From: Dama dama
Taxonomy: Eukaryota > Chordata > Mammalia > Artiodactyla > Cervidae
Direction: 5' to 3'
DNA length: 64,000 nt
Assembly (NCBI RefSeq): GCF_033118175.1
Contig: NC_083711.1
Location: 41,426,001-41,490,000, forward strand
A program made the position numbers and the translations under genes. The notes beneath the pieces were generated by a model that worked only from the letters and a program-made list of their open reading frames with translations, was not told where the DNA came from and ran no database searches. Positions 11,867 to 25,020 of this stretch are shown piece by piece (within the stretch, counting starts at the first letter, position 1; every line of letters begins with the position of its first letter).

Positions 11867-14800
11867 GCCTATGAGGAGATGGCATATGAAATCAGTCATA
11901 GCCTTTGTTTTCAGACACAGTCCTTAAAAGACAATAAGGACGCTCTTGAAAATCCCTTAGCCCAGTCAAGTTGACACATAAAAGAAATCATCATGTGTAA
12001 GTTTGTGTATCAACACTTATTACAATTAAATAATTTCTGAAATAAATTTGCTAATGCTGTGTCCTTAAGTAGGATAAAAACAGAACAGAAGCAGTATATT
12101 TGCTGATCCATCTCCAAAGCATACATCCATGCTTGGCAAGTACTAGGATCTCAAGAAATACTTACTGAATTAATAGATAAAAATGGTTTTGGAATTCTGT
12201 TGTAAAATAAAACATGACTTTCCACCTTGGGAGTTAAAATAATGTCATGGATAAAGTGCCCGATTCAATATTGAAGTCCCAGAAAGTCATTAAGAATACT
12301 GATAAAGTGAAAACTAACTCTTATGCTTTTAATGATCTCACTATTTCAGTTGAACTGGTAACTTTTAAAATTATTAACATATGTTGGTGAAATTGATTAA
12401 AATCTACAAAGTTATAATTGTAATAAGTGAAAAAAGGAGCAGAATCTTCTTTGCTTTTAAGAAAACTTTCATCTAGGGCTAAATTTTGCAAAACTAGTAT
12501 CACAGAGAACAGTATTCCTGTAAGGCTCCCTTAGGAAAAATGGGGGATAGATTGGCCAAATAATTTTGGGAAATAAAATATCCAATATCCTTCTTCTCAT
12601 ACTGATACTTTCATAAAGTACATTAATTAGTTAACAGCTCTGAGTAGTTCTACAGAAAAGAAATTTTATTTTTTGAAAAAATAAATTTGACATCCAAACA
12701 CTTTTATCTTAATAATCTTTGTAAATATTCTGATGCACATTTATTTCATGAAACACTTTTTGAGAAATGTGCAAAGTAAAATATGATGTAATCTTTGCTA
12801 TTTAATTAAGTACTGTGGCACAATACATAAATCAGTGAACTTTGATTACTTCTATAGATTTTGATTAAAACTGTTGATATTTATATGTAAGTATTTATAA
12901 AAGATCTCTTAATTTTCTTCCAATCCTAAAGATATAACTTTAAGCAATTGGCATATTCAATCATCTTGGTGATTTAAATATTTTCTTTCTTTCATGCTTT
13001 AGATTTCTTTATTTTTTTTTTTACATTCTCCCTTGATCTTTATAATTGTTTTTATATTACTATTCTGATTGGTTATAAACAATTGATTTTATTTAAAGGT
13101 ATATGATTAAAAGTACAATAAATGAACTCAAAAGCAAGACTAGACTAGAAGAAAATTTAGCAATGAAAAAATCACAATCATTTGCCAAATATGAAATGAG
13201 ATTCTCAAAACCAAGTTTAATGTAATCTAGTACATTTTTCATCAGAAACAGAGCTTCACTCATCCAATCTTGAAAGGGCTAAGACCTTTAGAAATCAATG
13301 GCCTTTATAAAAATTTTAATATAGCATTTCATGTAAAACAATGAAAATATCTAATGTTTCCTACCATTCCTTCTCATCTTCTGCCTGGGTCCTTTTCTTC
13401 TCAGAGTGCATAAGAAAGTTTGCAAAGTAGAAACAAACTGGATGAACAGAAATCAGATTTTCTAAGGCAGAATTAGAAATGAAATGAAACATGTAACAAA
13501 AGGTGAGTAGTAACCAAACAGAAAAATGAGTATGAGTAAAGTAAGCTATCTTGCCAAAATATATTATAAAAGTTATAACAGATGATAAGATCTTCAAGAA
13601 ATTTAAGATGATGAGCTTCACTGTAATTTTCTTTGTAGCTACATTTTTAAAAGATGTAGGTATGCTTGAATTAGAAGTGAATAAGGGTTGACTCAAAGCA
13701 TATCATTAATTATCCTTGACTGTTTTATACTGTGGCTAATTCAGATGTTACTCAGGCAAAGGAAGGTTGATTTATTTAGTCTGGTATCCTATTCTCATTT
13801 AAAAAGGCTTGGGCACCACTGACTAACACAAGTCAGCTCTGCTTTTCTCCTTGAAAGCAGGCAACAGAATTAGCCAAGAAAGGATGTTTCTAAATGGGCA
13901 TTAAAAGTCATCCATGTTGGAGGATGATATATTAAAAAGAAAGGCTTGGAAAGGAGATATTGTTGCTTAGCCAATTAAGTTTTTAAAAATAGCTTTACAA
14001 AGGATATCCTGGTAAATCCAAATAACACAAACTTTACCATTGGTTTATTTTATTTGCACTTTGGCTTATTTTATTTTTTTTTTAAGTGCAAAAAAAATTT
14101 AAAAGCTTAGAATTATAGGGAACAAGCAAAGAGTCAAAAATTTTATACTAGAATGCTAACAGTTTCTGACATTATCCTTAGTTTGAGAAAAGAACAATAA
14201 ACCAATAGGGTAACATACTGTTTTAAAACAGTGTGATTCCATTAGGCTACAAATATGTTTTGTTAGTAATACTAAGCTCTCTTTGTTGTTAGTCTCATTT
14301 CACATTGGCCTTCAAAATAGTTCCTCTCAAATGTTTACAATGATGGGAAATATATACAAAGTTCATAATAGCTAGGATGTGCTTTCTGATACAGGTTAAG
14401 AAAAGTTATGAACTTAATTATTTGTGGTAAGTTTATGTTATTTCATCCATTTTTCCAAAAGATGCATTTAAATGCCAAAGGAAACAATTCCCTCACTTGC
14501 CTCAGGCCACACAAGTCAGTAGCATGGAGCAGTACTTGAGGGGGATTAAAATTCACAACTTCTGACACCTAGTCCACCAGGCCACTCCACTTTCAAACAG
14601 ACCCCAGTAGATCAACTTTCTTCTTTACGAAAACACGTGTTTCCTAATGCTATTGCTGCTGAAAGATGTGTCTGTTCATGTGGCTAATCTTCCTTACTTA
14701 CAAAGGAATAATAGGCAAGGATCATTCACCTAAAGTTCATTGCACTCTCAAAAATTTAAAGGGATACTTCAAGTTTTTCAAAACTTCAAATTTGATTTTC

Positions 14801-15424
14801 CCTTTTGAAAGAATTTCTTAACGTGTGGTTTATCTGGATTTTCATGTTTCTGTTTTTATTATTCTGAGCCAACAAAATTTTATCACATAATCATTGTGCT
14901 TGAAAGTAAGGAAATTGAATATATTTTCAGAGTTGTAGATAATTAGACATTATAAATTATATTGATGATACATCAAAAGAGAGAGCCTAACTGTACTGAT
15001 TTTTCAAGAAAAAAATTCTGGTCTATAACTTTAGCACTTTAGGTCTAGCAGTAAATCAGCTTAGATTGAAAATTTACAGTGTTCTCTGAGGAAGGTGAAA
15101 TTTATTATCAGCTTTTATATACTCCATTATTTTCCCAAAGTGCTATAAAATAATTTTACAAGTTATTCTTTGCAGCCTTCCTGTGTTGTGGTGAATGATA
15201 TAATTTTTCTTATATACAAGTCAGAGAAAAAAAAGAACAACCTGAGGTCAAAGCAAGATTTTCTGCCTTACAAGGTCATAGGATAGACCTTTAGCATTAG
15301 TTGTAATTGAAAAAAAATACAGTTTTATGACATGATTGTTTCCACTTTTCTACTCTTTTAAACATCCAATCTAATTCAAATATTACTTTTGTAACTCTGT
15401 TGCCCAATAACATCTTTCAAGTAA
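11867..15424. other. Repeat-poor non-coding DNA
   Basis: No young repeat and no confident old one. A 111-codon antisense ORF (13361-13696) is compositionally biased, lacks family signatures and is most likely chance. Sequence is AT-rich throughout with short A and T runs. Confidence 0.5.
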
Positions 15425-15540
15425 TTAGTGTTGATTGTGTGCCAGACAGTGTCACGTGATCATTTATTTAATCTTCAAAGTGATCCTACAAGGAAGATTT
15501 ATTTTATACATTTTACAGAGAATTTAAATGACATTCCTGC
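15425..15540 (-). mobile_element. MIR SINE fragment
   Basis: Antisense MIR features in order: 'tgtgccagacagtgtc', 'atttatttaatcttcaaa', 'cattttacagagaa'. Diverged and partial. Confidence 0.6.
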
Positions 15541-15559
15541 ACCCAAGAAGGAGCATAGC

Positions 15560-15737
15560 GTTGTGGTTCACAAACTGTGAAGCCCCAAGCAGCAGCAGCG
15601 TCACTGGGGAGTAGTTAGAAATGCAGACCCTTTGGTCCTACTCCAGACCCGCTGACTTAGTAGCTCAGACTATAGGGCCCAACAGTATGTGTTTAACAGG
15701 TTGATTTTGAAGCAAGTTGTAGTCTGAGAGCCACTTG
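15560..15737 (-). mobile_element. MER5A-like hAT-Charlie element
   Basis: Nearly full-length for the ~190-bp family. Ends are the degraded inverted repeats 'gtggttcacaaact' and 'tgagagccacttg'. The middle carries 'agcagcagcgtcactgggga' and 'gttagaaatgcagaccct', i.e. the antisense of the MER5A consensus. Confidence 0.75.
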
Positions 15738-15747
15738 TTTGGAACAT

Positions 15748-15920
15748 AGAATCTAGAGGTAGACTGCCTGATTTTGAATGACAGGATTTTCTGCTATAAG
15801 CTATGTGACTTAAAGTCACTGGTCTCTCAGGGCCGAGTAGGATTATCTTTAGAATGTAAGTTATAAAAATAGTACCTCTTTGAGGAGACTGTCAAGAGCA
15901 CTTAAATTGTATTTATCACA
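15748..15920 (+). mobile_element. MIR SINE
   Basis: Sense MIR: 'agactgcctgattttgaat', then 'gctatgtgactt', then the weaker 3' portion. It adjoins the MER5A-like element. Confidence 0.6.
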
Positions 15921-16139
15921 GACCTCAGGCAACTAGTGTTTCTTCTGTGGATACCAAATTTAAAACTTAATTTTAGCATCCATGGGGTCAGAATTAATTA
16001 TCATAAGAGGATCTATTAATATTATATATTAAAGTATTCTGCACGTTGTCTGACAGCAAATGGTTAGTGACTGAGATTTGTTAGTAGTATTATTATGTAT
16101 CATTATCATTGCTAGCCATAATTTGACTTCTAGAAGCCT

Positions 16140-16497
16140 GGGTTATTAGTTTACCTTTGACCTTAAGCTCAGGAATCCTTCTCCACCCTCCTTTTGACTG
16201 GATTTCTGTCCACTACCTTCTTATTTGTTCTTATCTGTCTTTGGCCAGCTGTTGGTCCACCTGTCTTTATGACTAAGACAGTAAGCCACGCGGACAGCTT
16301 CTCCTGATCTAGTCAGTCTAACCCTCAATTCTGTCTTATGTCCGTAAGAAGACAGGCAATAATGTGCTGAATTTTGTAGCTTGAGTAAGAATTCACACCA
16401 CCATGACCATTTTAAACCTGTGTCCCCTCTTAGTAACTTTCTTTTAGTTGAAGTTGAATAAAGTTATACTAAAGCACATAAATGCTATCAAATTTTA
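16140..16497. other. Unclassified non-coding DNA
   Basis: Pyrimidine-rich stretch near 16160-16260 could be an L2 remnant, but no diagnostic block was found. No gene recognised. Confidence 0.4.
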
Positions 16498-16508
16498 TCT
16501 ATGCCTCA

Positions 16509-17032
16509 GTCAGTTCAGTTCAGTCGCTCAGTTGTGTCCGACTCTTTGCGACCCCATGAATTGCAGCACACCAGGCTTCCCTGCCCATCACCAACTCCTG
16601 GAGCTTGCTTAAACTCATGTCCATTGAGTTGGTGATGCCATCCAACCATCGCATCCTCTGTCATCCCCTTCTCCTCCCACCTTCAATCTTTCCCAGAATC
16701 AGGGTCTTTTCCAAAGAGTCGGCTCTTCGCATCAAGTGGCCAAAGTATTGGAGTCTCAGCTTCAGCATCAGTCCTTCCAATGAATATTCAGAGCGGATTT
16801 CCTTTAGGATGGACTGGCTGGATCTCCTTGCAGTCCACGGGACTCTCAAGAGTTTTCTCCAACACCCCAGTTCAAAAGCATCAGTTCTTCGGTGCTCAGC
16901 TTTCTTTATAGTCCAATTCTCACATCCATACACAACTACTGGAAAAACCATAGCTTTGACTAGAATCGGACCTTTGTTGGCAAAGTAATGTCTCTGCTTT
17001 TTAATATACTGTCTAGATTTTTTAATATACTG
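16509..17032 (-). mobile_element. BovB LINE 3' end, 5'-truncated
   Basis: Antisense BovB carrying the last part of the reverse-transcriptase ORF (frame at 16661-17083, residues such as VVYGCENWTIKKAEHRR and LKLRLQYFGHLMRR) and the (TCAGT)n-type 3' terminus at the left end. Perfect 11-bp target-site duplication tctatgcctca at 16498-16508 and 17033-17043. The truncated 5' end carries a 21-bp tandem repeat of 'tttttaatatactgtcta'. Confidence 0.93.
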
Positions 17033-17393
17033 TCTATGCCTCATGGTTGTGATTTTCTGAATGAGTTCAATGTCAATTTTCAAATATTATTTGAAACAAA
17101 ATTTCTCTTGTACATTTTTCTCTTTTCCTCTTTATTTCTGATAAATACATGTGCTTTGATTAAAAATAAACAGGCATGAAAAAAAATCGTCTTTCTTCCC
17201 CAGAATATTTCCCAAGTTGTAACAATAATGCTTTTTAAAAACCAAGAAGGAAAACATATTGCCTTCCCTTTTATATATTTGTAATTTTTGTGTACACAAC
17301 ATATAGATAGTCTCATCACTTTTTAATTTCTGTTAGTATTGTTATATTCTCCACTTCAGTACTCAGACACAAACACTATCTTTTCTTATTCTT

Positions 17394-17686
17394 CAGTTCA
17401 GTTCAGTTCAGTCACTCAGCTGTGTCCAATTCTTTGTGACCCCGTGGACTGCAGCATGCCAGGCTTCCCTGTCCATCACCATCTCCCAGAGCTTGCTCAA
17501 ACTCATGTCCATCAAGTCGGTGATGCCATCCAACCATTTCATCCTTTGTCGTCCCCTTCTCCTCCTTCCATCAATCTTTCCCAGCATCAGGGTCTTTTCT
17601 AACAAGTCAGTTCTTTGCATCAGGTGGCCAAAGTATTGTAGTTTCAGCTTCAACATCAGTCCTTCCAATGAATATTCAGGACTGAT
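17394..17686 (-). mobile_element. BovB LINE 3' end, short
   Basis: Antisense BovB 3' terminus starting with the (AGTTC)n tail at the left, covering only the last ~290 bp (frame 17408-17689 reads EYSLEGLMLKLKLQYFGHLMQR). No clear target-site duplication. Confidence 0.88.
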
Positions 17687-17803
17687 CAAGGAACATTAAG
17701 CTCAACAATATTGAGGAAAGGACATCTTTAAATACAAAGTTTCTCTATCACCTTCTGCAAGGCACAAGTTAAGAAAAACAAGCCAAGTTAGAAATAGCAA
17801 TCT

Positions 17804-17940
17804 GCTGCTGCTACTGATGCTAAGTCGCTTCAGTCGTGTCCGACTCTGTGCGACCCCATGGACTGTAGCCCACCAGGCTTTTCTGTCCATGGAATTCTCC
17901 AGGCAAGAATACTGGAGTGGGTTGCCATTACCTGCTCCAA
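17804..17940 (-). mobile_element. Bov-A SINE
   Basis: Antisense monomer with a (CTG)n-rich end at the left. Target-site duplication tagcaatct at 17795-17803 and 17945-17953, extendable to 13 bp with one mismatch. Confidence 0.92.
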
Positions 17941-18497
17941 GAAGTAGCAATCTAGCATAGTGTTTTTAAATACCCCTAAGTAAAGGTCATTTTTCTACTA
18001 CATAAATTAAAGTTGGATATGTTTCTGATTAGTGTTCATGATAAACTGAAAATATTTTTTTATGACTGAAATTCCATAAAGTTAGATCCACATGGGGAAA
18101 CCAAGAGTCATTTATGGGCATGACCTTCTCTGTTCTTCAGTGTTTGGGGGCATAATTATTTGTAAGAGCTGACATCTCTGAAATTATGTCCACGGAAGAG
18201 AAGGAGGAGAAGTAAGACTATGAAATAAAGAATGGCCAGAAACATAAGAAAAAAAAATGCTGTCAAATGAGTCAGTTTAAATTAACTACTATATCAGCTA
18301 CATTACCAATTCCTGGCTACTATCTTTAAAAATAAAAATTTTTATTTATAGTTTAATTTATAGTTTCCACTTAAAATTTAAGTTAAAAAATCCTTAAGTC
18401 ATATAATTTAGCTATATGCCACACACAGGTAGTTGTATGGACAGATTGCATAAGAATTACCAGCATTTTCACTATAATCCTATCTTTTACAAATAAT

Positions 18498-18631
18498 GGA
18501 GAAGGAAATGGCAACCCACTCCAGTGTTCTTGCCTGGAGAATCCCAGGGACAGGGGAGCCCGGCGGGCTGCCGTCTATGGGGTCGCACAGAGTCGGACAC
18601 GACTGAAGCGATTTAGCAGCAGCAGCAGCAG
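18498..18631 (+). mobile_element. Bov-A SINE, young-looking
   Basis: Close to consensus ('ggagaaggaaatggcaaccc' to 'gactgaagcgatttagcagc') with an intact (CAG)n tail. CpG sites in the body are largely retained, suggesting recent insertion. No clear target-site duplication. Confidence 0.9.
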
Positions 18632-19141
18632 TGTCTTTAAACTTTGCCTTGCTGCAAGTGTCAAGGCATATTAATCCATTAATACTTGTTAGAAAATGAA
18701 AATAAGTCATATCCTATGCTAGAAATGTAAATATCTGTGTGCTTTTGCAGTGAGGCAAAGAGCATTCATAGTTCTTTTTTTCTAGTTGTGTGAGAGAATT
18801 GCTTGTTAAATACTTTAAATCATTCCTGTTTAGTACAGCTTTGAATTTTTTACTTGACCCATATTTATATTTACTCTTTTCCTCATTGTATTCATATTCA
18901 AAATCTATCATGCTTAAAAGTAACCATGGAGCCCATAAAATGTTGGAATATTATTAGGAGAATGAGGATATTATTTTTCACAACTTGGTAATAATCAGAG
19001 TAAACACGTAAATCTGGAAGATATTTAATGGAATTAATGTTCTCTGACAGTTAATATGAAAGACTTAAGAAACCACATGTGTCTGGCCTGAAATAAATTC
19101 TGCCTTTATCATTCAGTACAAAATTATAATCTTCATCAATG

Positions 19142-19347
19142 GTTTCGTGTGTGCTCTGTCTTGTTCAACTCTTTGCGACCCTATGGACTATACCTGCCAG
19201 GTTTCTCTGTGCATGGAATTTTCCAGGTGAGGATACTGGAGTGGGTTACCCTTCCCTTCACCAGAGGATCTTCCCTAGCCAGGGATCATATAGAGTCTCC
19301 TGCATTGGCAGGCAGATTTCTTTACCATTGAGCCAAAAGGGAAGTCC
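19142..19347 (-). mobile_element. Bov-tA SINE
   Basis: Antisense Bov-A body on the left and tRNA-derived head on the right ('gcattggcaggcagatttct...gggaagtcc'). Confidence 0.88.
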
Positions 19348-19520
19348 TGGTCTTCTGGTCACTAATGGACATGGATATTTTTCTTATCTTAGTAAGTAGT
19401 TTATGAATCCAAAATTATATCTATTATCATTGGAAGATAAATTTTCATCTTGTTCAAGTCATTTCTGCAAGTGCGTTGAGCCAAAAAGATTTGATTTCTT
19501 ATTAAAACTCCTTTAGCACC

Positions 19521-19657
19521 ACCCATGCCTGAGAAGGCACTGGCAACCCGCTCCAGTGTTCTTGCCTGGAGAATCCCAGGGACGGGGGAGCCTGCTGGCT
19601 GCCGTCTGTGGGGTCGCACAGAGTCAGACACGACTGAAGTGACTTAGCAGCAGCAGC
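19521..19657 (+). mobile_element. Bov-A SINE
   Basis: Sense Bov-A monomer ending in (CAG)n. A short duplication, agcacc, at 19515-19520 and 19658-19663 is consistent with insertion. Confidence 0.88.
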
Positions 19658-22164
19658 AGCACCGATCACGTTCTCTTAAAGATGTTACCTGATCTAAGCA
19701 TCACTTTATTTGTTGATTGAAAACAGAAGTGCTTATAAATACCTAACACGGAGATACAAATGAGATGAAATGATAGCCTTAAAAGGATATAAGAATGTAA
19801 TTTTTTCTGTATCCATTTCTGCAGTCCTCCTTTTTATATGCTTGATTGCTGATACCTTAGGAAAAAATCTTACATTGATTGAATGGTAGCTCATCTCTTT
19901 CGTTTGTCCATTTCCTTCAGTCCTGTTTGTAAAATCTAACTGAGAAGGGAGCTTTCAATCCATACAGTCTATGTGGATGAATGCTTTCCAAGTGGAAACT
20001 GGAGTGGCAAAAAATACAGTGAATGAAAGGACTCAGTTGTGGTACCCATACTTGATTCTCATTACTCTTGGTAATTTTATTCTATACATCTGAATGCAAG
20101 GGTAGGTTCTTGAGTGCATCTGCTCAAAACATTTTCATCAGTTGATCAATCCATAAATCTTGTTTTGTGATACCTTATTTAATGTATATTGTTGATTCAT
20201 AAGCATTAGACCCAAGGTCAACAACACTATAACTCATGTCTGGAGGAAGATATTCTGAGTCACATGTTTTCTCTGTAAGGCACATCACAAAGTTTTTGAG
20301 TTTCAAACACTAGGCAGCACATGAGCATGATACCTTGAGGCCATTTAAAATAGTGAACTCACCAACACAAAGCATAAAAATGTGGGAACATGGCAGTAAA
20401 TAGGCCACAAAAAGGATATTTGTTTACAAGACCTGAAACAGGAAGATAGAATTCACAGTTTGACCTCTGCTGGGAATATGTGTGGGGCATCAATTCTTTT
20501 GCCCCTCTATGCATGCCCTCACATGACCAGGGGCTGGTCACGTTGGAGTTACAAATAAATTTTAGTGTGTAGGCGAATTTACAAACACAGAATCCACAAG
20601 GAATAAGGATCAATTTCATTTGCTATTTCCTATTTACACGCCACTCTCATTTTGTCCAAGCCTCAAAACAGTTCTTTTTTCCCCTTTTTTGGCTGTTTTA
20701 AGTTTATTTGCCTTTTAAAACTTTAAGAAAATAAATCATTCCATCTCTGACAGGTTACTACTCTACTGTTTTATTTTAGCATTCTTTAGTGCTTTATTAA
20801 TATTATAGACACTCAGATGCTAGCTAATTGAGATAAATGATTTCCAGGCAACTTGTAAGAATATTTAGAGAGGAGCAGAATTAGGGCAAGTCATTTAAAT
20901 AAAATCATCAGACTCTTTGTTTAATGATCTGCATTAAATCCTAACATTTTCTTATGTAAGGAGTAATATCCTAATCTGAAGGCCATAGATTTCTGTGAAT
21001 TAGTAGAGAACAGAAAAACATGACTGTAGGAGATATCACTTGTGCCGTAATTAAATTGACTTATCCACAGGTAAAAATCAATATCTTTGATAGAGCCATC
21101 ATTTTGATGTAGTGGATTAAATGTGTCCTGTACCCCTTCCTGTCAGTTTTCTGCACTTATGAAGACTGAAGTGATTTTAAGGGAGGGGGAATAAGTTAAC
21201 TTAACCCAAAAAACTGAAGATCTGAAGCCAGTAATCACACAGAATCCTTACCAAGCCCCTCCTCCCAATCCTCCTAAATGAGAGGATTGCTCTCTTTCCT
21301 GTCCATATGTGTTAATCAGATTTCATGCTTCCACTTCACTGGGTTGATATGTATGGCAGGTACTGAACATTTATAATTTTTTTTTTTAATTCTGCCAGCC
21401 TTCTGTTCAGTAGACATTAATACTTCCAGAATTTCATGAATAATAAAACTAAAGTTTAGTGGTTTTGACTTGTTCAATAGTAAGTAGTCTAATTAAAATT
21501 GAAATTCAAGTGGAGAGACTCGTCCATCATTTTTCCACTACATCTGGCATCACGCATATCAAACCTAAATTCCTGCCGTTGGGTATGCTATAAGTTAGTC
21601 CTCAGGGGGATCAGTGTCAGTTATACACTGCTTTCCTACCTTGGGAGATTTATATTCTTTAAAAATCACTGACAGCTCCTAAAGTCAAGAAGACATGACA
21701 GAAGAAAGAAGAATCCACCAGAACTCTGATAGTTCTAAGATAAGACCTCCTCATGAGAGAGGAAAATGGATTTCCCTCTGCAACTATACATTCCCTAAAC
21801 CTTCACAATGGGTAACTGGGAAAATGTGCATTTGTAGTCATACTAACAGAGTTCTAAACTGATGAGAGTGCCATGCCTTCATCTATAAAAAGTGAGAATT
21901 AAAATACTCATGTCTCTTGGATGCTAACAGGTTCAAATGAGATATAACTGAAAGTGCCTTTCCAAACGAACCTAGCTCACTTACAAATGTGCTCACTCCC
22001 ATCAAATTCCTTCTTCAACCTTGAATTTTCTCAGTAATATGTTAAAATGCTTCAAACTTTTCCACATTTAATAGCTGACAAGATATATAGTTTGTGTGAT
22101 TTTATGTTGAGCTCATCATATTTGGTGTAAGCCTTCTGAATCTGTATCATGGGGAAAAACTTGG

Positions 22165-22480
22165 TTTCATTTATTCATTAAATAAATATGTATAAGGGCA
22201 TATGAAAAACAATGACTTTGCTGAGGACTAGTACTGTAATAACAAGTAAAGGAAAGTATCTTCCTTTAGTAGGAGGGAATACAATGCAATGAGAAACAAT
22301 AAATATTCTGCCTAATCCAGGAGATAAATATACTTGATCAAGTTCTGGAAGGTTGCAGAATGTTATGTGTGAACTGGACCCCATGGTATGAGGAGCTTTC
22401 AGTGAGCACAAGACTAGGGAGAAAAAGCAGAGGGAAAATTTTTGAAAGAGACTGCAAGGCAAGAAAAATGGCAGCACCTG
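22165..22480 (-). mobile_element. Possible L2 remnant
   Basis: Starts like an antisense L2 3' end ('tcattaaataaatatgtat...') with weak similarity afterwards. Highly diverged; could be unique sequence. Confidence 0.3.
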
Positions 22481-24820
22481 CATTTTTAAAATAGATGCTG
22501 TCAAGGATACGCATCTCCTATAAATGTCAACGTTCTTAAATTGTATATAGGTAATTTCTACTTCAGAACATATTCTGATTGATTTATCAGCGTTGCAGGA
22601 TGCCATCCATAAAAATATGTCAACCTCTTACAGAATAAGTGATTGTATGAAAAGGCTCATAATACCTTCTCTTAATCCCTTCCCTCTCAGATAGGATGTC
22701 TATAGAGCGTTGCACTGAACAGACTGAAGATGTCTCTGCCCCGGTGCTTAAATTATTGATTGAACCTGTCACTAGCAAATTCTTTAAACTGGATACATTT
22801 TGATTGAGGAGGAAGGAATGTTTAAATGGATGCCTGACTGAGAAGAGAATGGTTTTGCAAATTTCTCCACAGTGCTCCTAATTAAAGTTCTGATAATACA
22901 GTATTGTGAGATAACTAGTTCTCTTCTATTTTTAATACAGCAATTTGAAAATGTGCATATAAATTAAAAACACAGGAGTCAGAAGCACTAGAGATTGATA
23001 ACAGTTCTTCCCTTGCCTCTTAGAGATTGCTTGGGAAAGAAAATATGAAATAGGTTGATTGAGAGAGAAAGTTTTACCAGGCTTTCTATATTCAGGAGAA
23101 AGATTTATGATTCTAATCTGAATAGCCCTCTCAGGAAGTCTAGGTTCCCACACAACATAGGAAATGATGTATCTTTCTATAGTACTAAAAGACACATTAT
23201 GTATTAAAGAGGATATCTGAAAGTCAGATCATGAAAGTCAGTCTGTTTTGAAACTATCCAGTTGCAGTCTTAAAAAGATCATAGCAATTTTTATACTTTT
23301 CAAAGCTATACTAAGGATCAATATAACAGTTTTTAACAAGTAGATCCATTTTAAGATGTAATGTAATGTAATAAAGCTCATGATTACATAGATCCTCATA
23401 TGAAATAGTATCGCCTATTCCATGCCCCCAAAAAACAACTAGATGCGTGCAAAGTAAGGAAAATATTGGAGGCCATGCTATCTCTCTGTTGACTACTGTG
23501 CTACCAATTTTTATGTCTTGAGACTATTCTAATATCAAAGCATACATTTCCTATGAAAACAGCTATTTTTATCCTAATACATGATTCTCTTATCTTAATG
23601 CAAGCAATGGTGATGATAGTGATATTAAAGTACACTAATTCTGAATTTTATGTGGAATGATTACGTGCACCTATAATGAAATGATGATATCTCAAATCCA
23701 ACTATCATGTATCATGTAACTGTATAAAATATCCTTCAAGCTCTTGAATGTTTCTAATCAACAATATAGCAGCTATTCCACGCACTGACAATTCTTTGCT
23801 ATATATACGAAAATTAGAAATCTGAATTGGCATGACCATCTAAAGAAACCAAAGACAAATCTACACCACAAAAACTTGAGCAGACAACTAGATGACAATG
23901 GCAAAGCTGTTATAGGCCACTGAAAACACGATGCTTTTAAATGAAGTGTTTTTACTTACGCTTTTAAGGACATGTTACTATACGAATAGTACACCCCGGA
24001 GAGCTTTAATTTCATGAGTTTATAGTTCAAACTCTAAACCACCATTTTAATAGGAAAAATGATCCCAATATATTCTATTTGTTGTCATAATATGATGCCC
24101 TGGTGTTCTGTTGCTCTCTCTCCAAAGATTTCCTGAAACTTTATTTGTCAGTGACTATTTGTGTCCCCATTTATGTAAATTCCCTATGTATTAGTTAATA
24201 CAATTTAAACCATTTATTCTTTGTTCTCCTTTTAAAAAATCTTTTATACAAGGCTTCCCTGTAAGACTCTCCTTGGATGGTGAACATGGCTTCAATGGGG
24301 TGTTTAACTGTCTTCTCACACAACAGTCAGGAGGTTGACTGTGGCTGTCTTTCCAAGGTTCATGAGGTTTGTCTAAAATATATTTTATTAAAAAAAAAAT
24401 CTTTGCTTTTGCAAGTTTTATGACGGGTTTATACTTTTTACAAGATGCCCTTCTCAAACATGTATCATTCCCCAGCAGTCTTTTAAAATGGAGTCAAAAC
24501 ACTTTCCTTTTGGAGGAGTTTTACCCCAAAGGCTAGTATGTTATACATATTTCCTGCTTGACTTTTCATTTTAAAAGATTTATTCTTAATCCCAGGCATA
24601 TTGGGACATTATTCAGACAGAGTATCAAGTTTGCTCAGCCTCAGTGGCTTACAGGCAAGCCTGCATCTCGCCACAAGAGTAGCTGAGGGCCAATCTCTGC
24701 CCTGTGGGTGGTTAGAGTTGGAAAACCTTGCCTTTACCAGGTAGGAAATCAACCTGTCGGGAAGAGTCCTGGAAGCATGATTATGTACTAACTTCATTTA
24801 ATGAAAACGTTTGCAACACT

Positions 24821-25020
24821 GTTCACCGTGCTCTCGGGGTCTGCCATCGCTGAACAATGCCGCGTTTCACGGGCTGAGTGGACGCCCTGAGCGCCCAGCA
24901 GGAGGACATTCCAGGCTGCCCCGCTTCCTCTGCCTCGGGATCTTGTGTACTTCTTGTGCAAATTTCTATTTTTGTGACGCCTTCTCTGCCCTCTCTCCCC
25001 CTAACCCGCAGCCACGAATA
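24821..25020. promoter_or_regulatory. CpG-rich patch, possible regulatory element
   Basis: About 200 bp with 13 CpG dinucleotides by hand count and clearly higher GC than the AT-rich surroundings. It is too short for a classical CpG island and matches no repeat I know. Flanks at 24450-25400 are also repeat-free. It could be an enhancer, a distal promoter or an exon remnant. The 76-codon frame across it (24811-25041) has no recognisable family. Confidence 0.35.

Noticed and set aside
13361..13696. 111-codon minus-strand ORF
   Set aside because: Low-complexity hydrophobic translation with no signature and no exon-like context; probably chance.
16661..17083. 140-codon minus-strand ORF
   Set aside because: Not a host gene. 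It is the C-terminal part of a BovB reverse transcriptase in a truncated LINE.
22178..22606. 142-codon minus-strand ORF in the repeat-poor block
   Set aside because: No recognisable domain, Phe/Leu/Ser-rich composition typical of antisense AT-rich DNA, and partial overlap with an L2-like remnant. Mammalian exons are rarely this long without family similarity.
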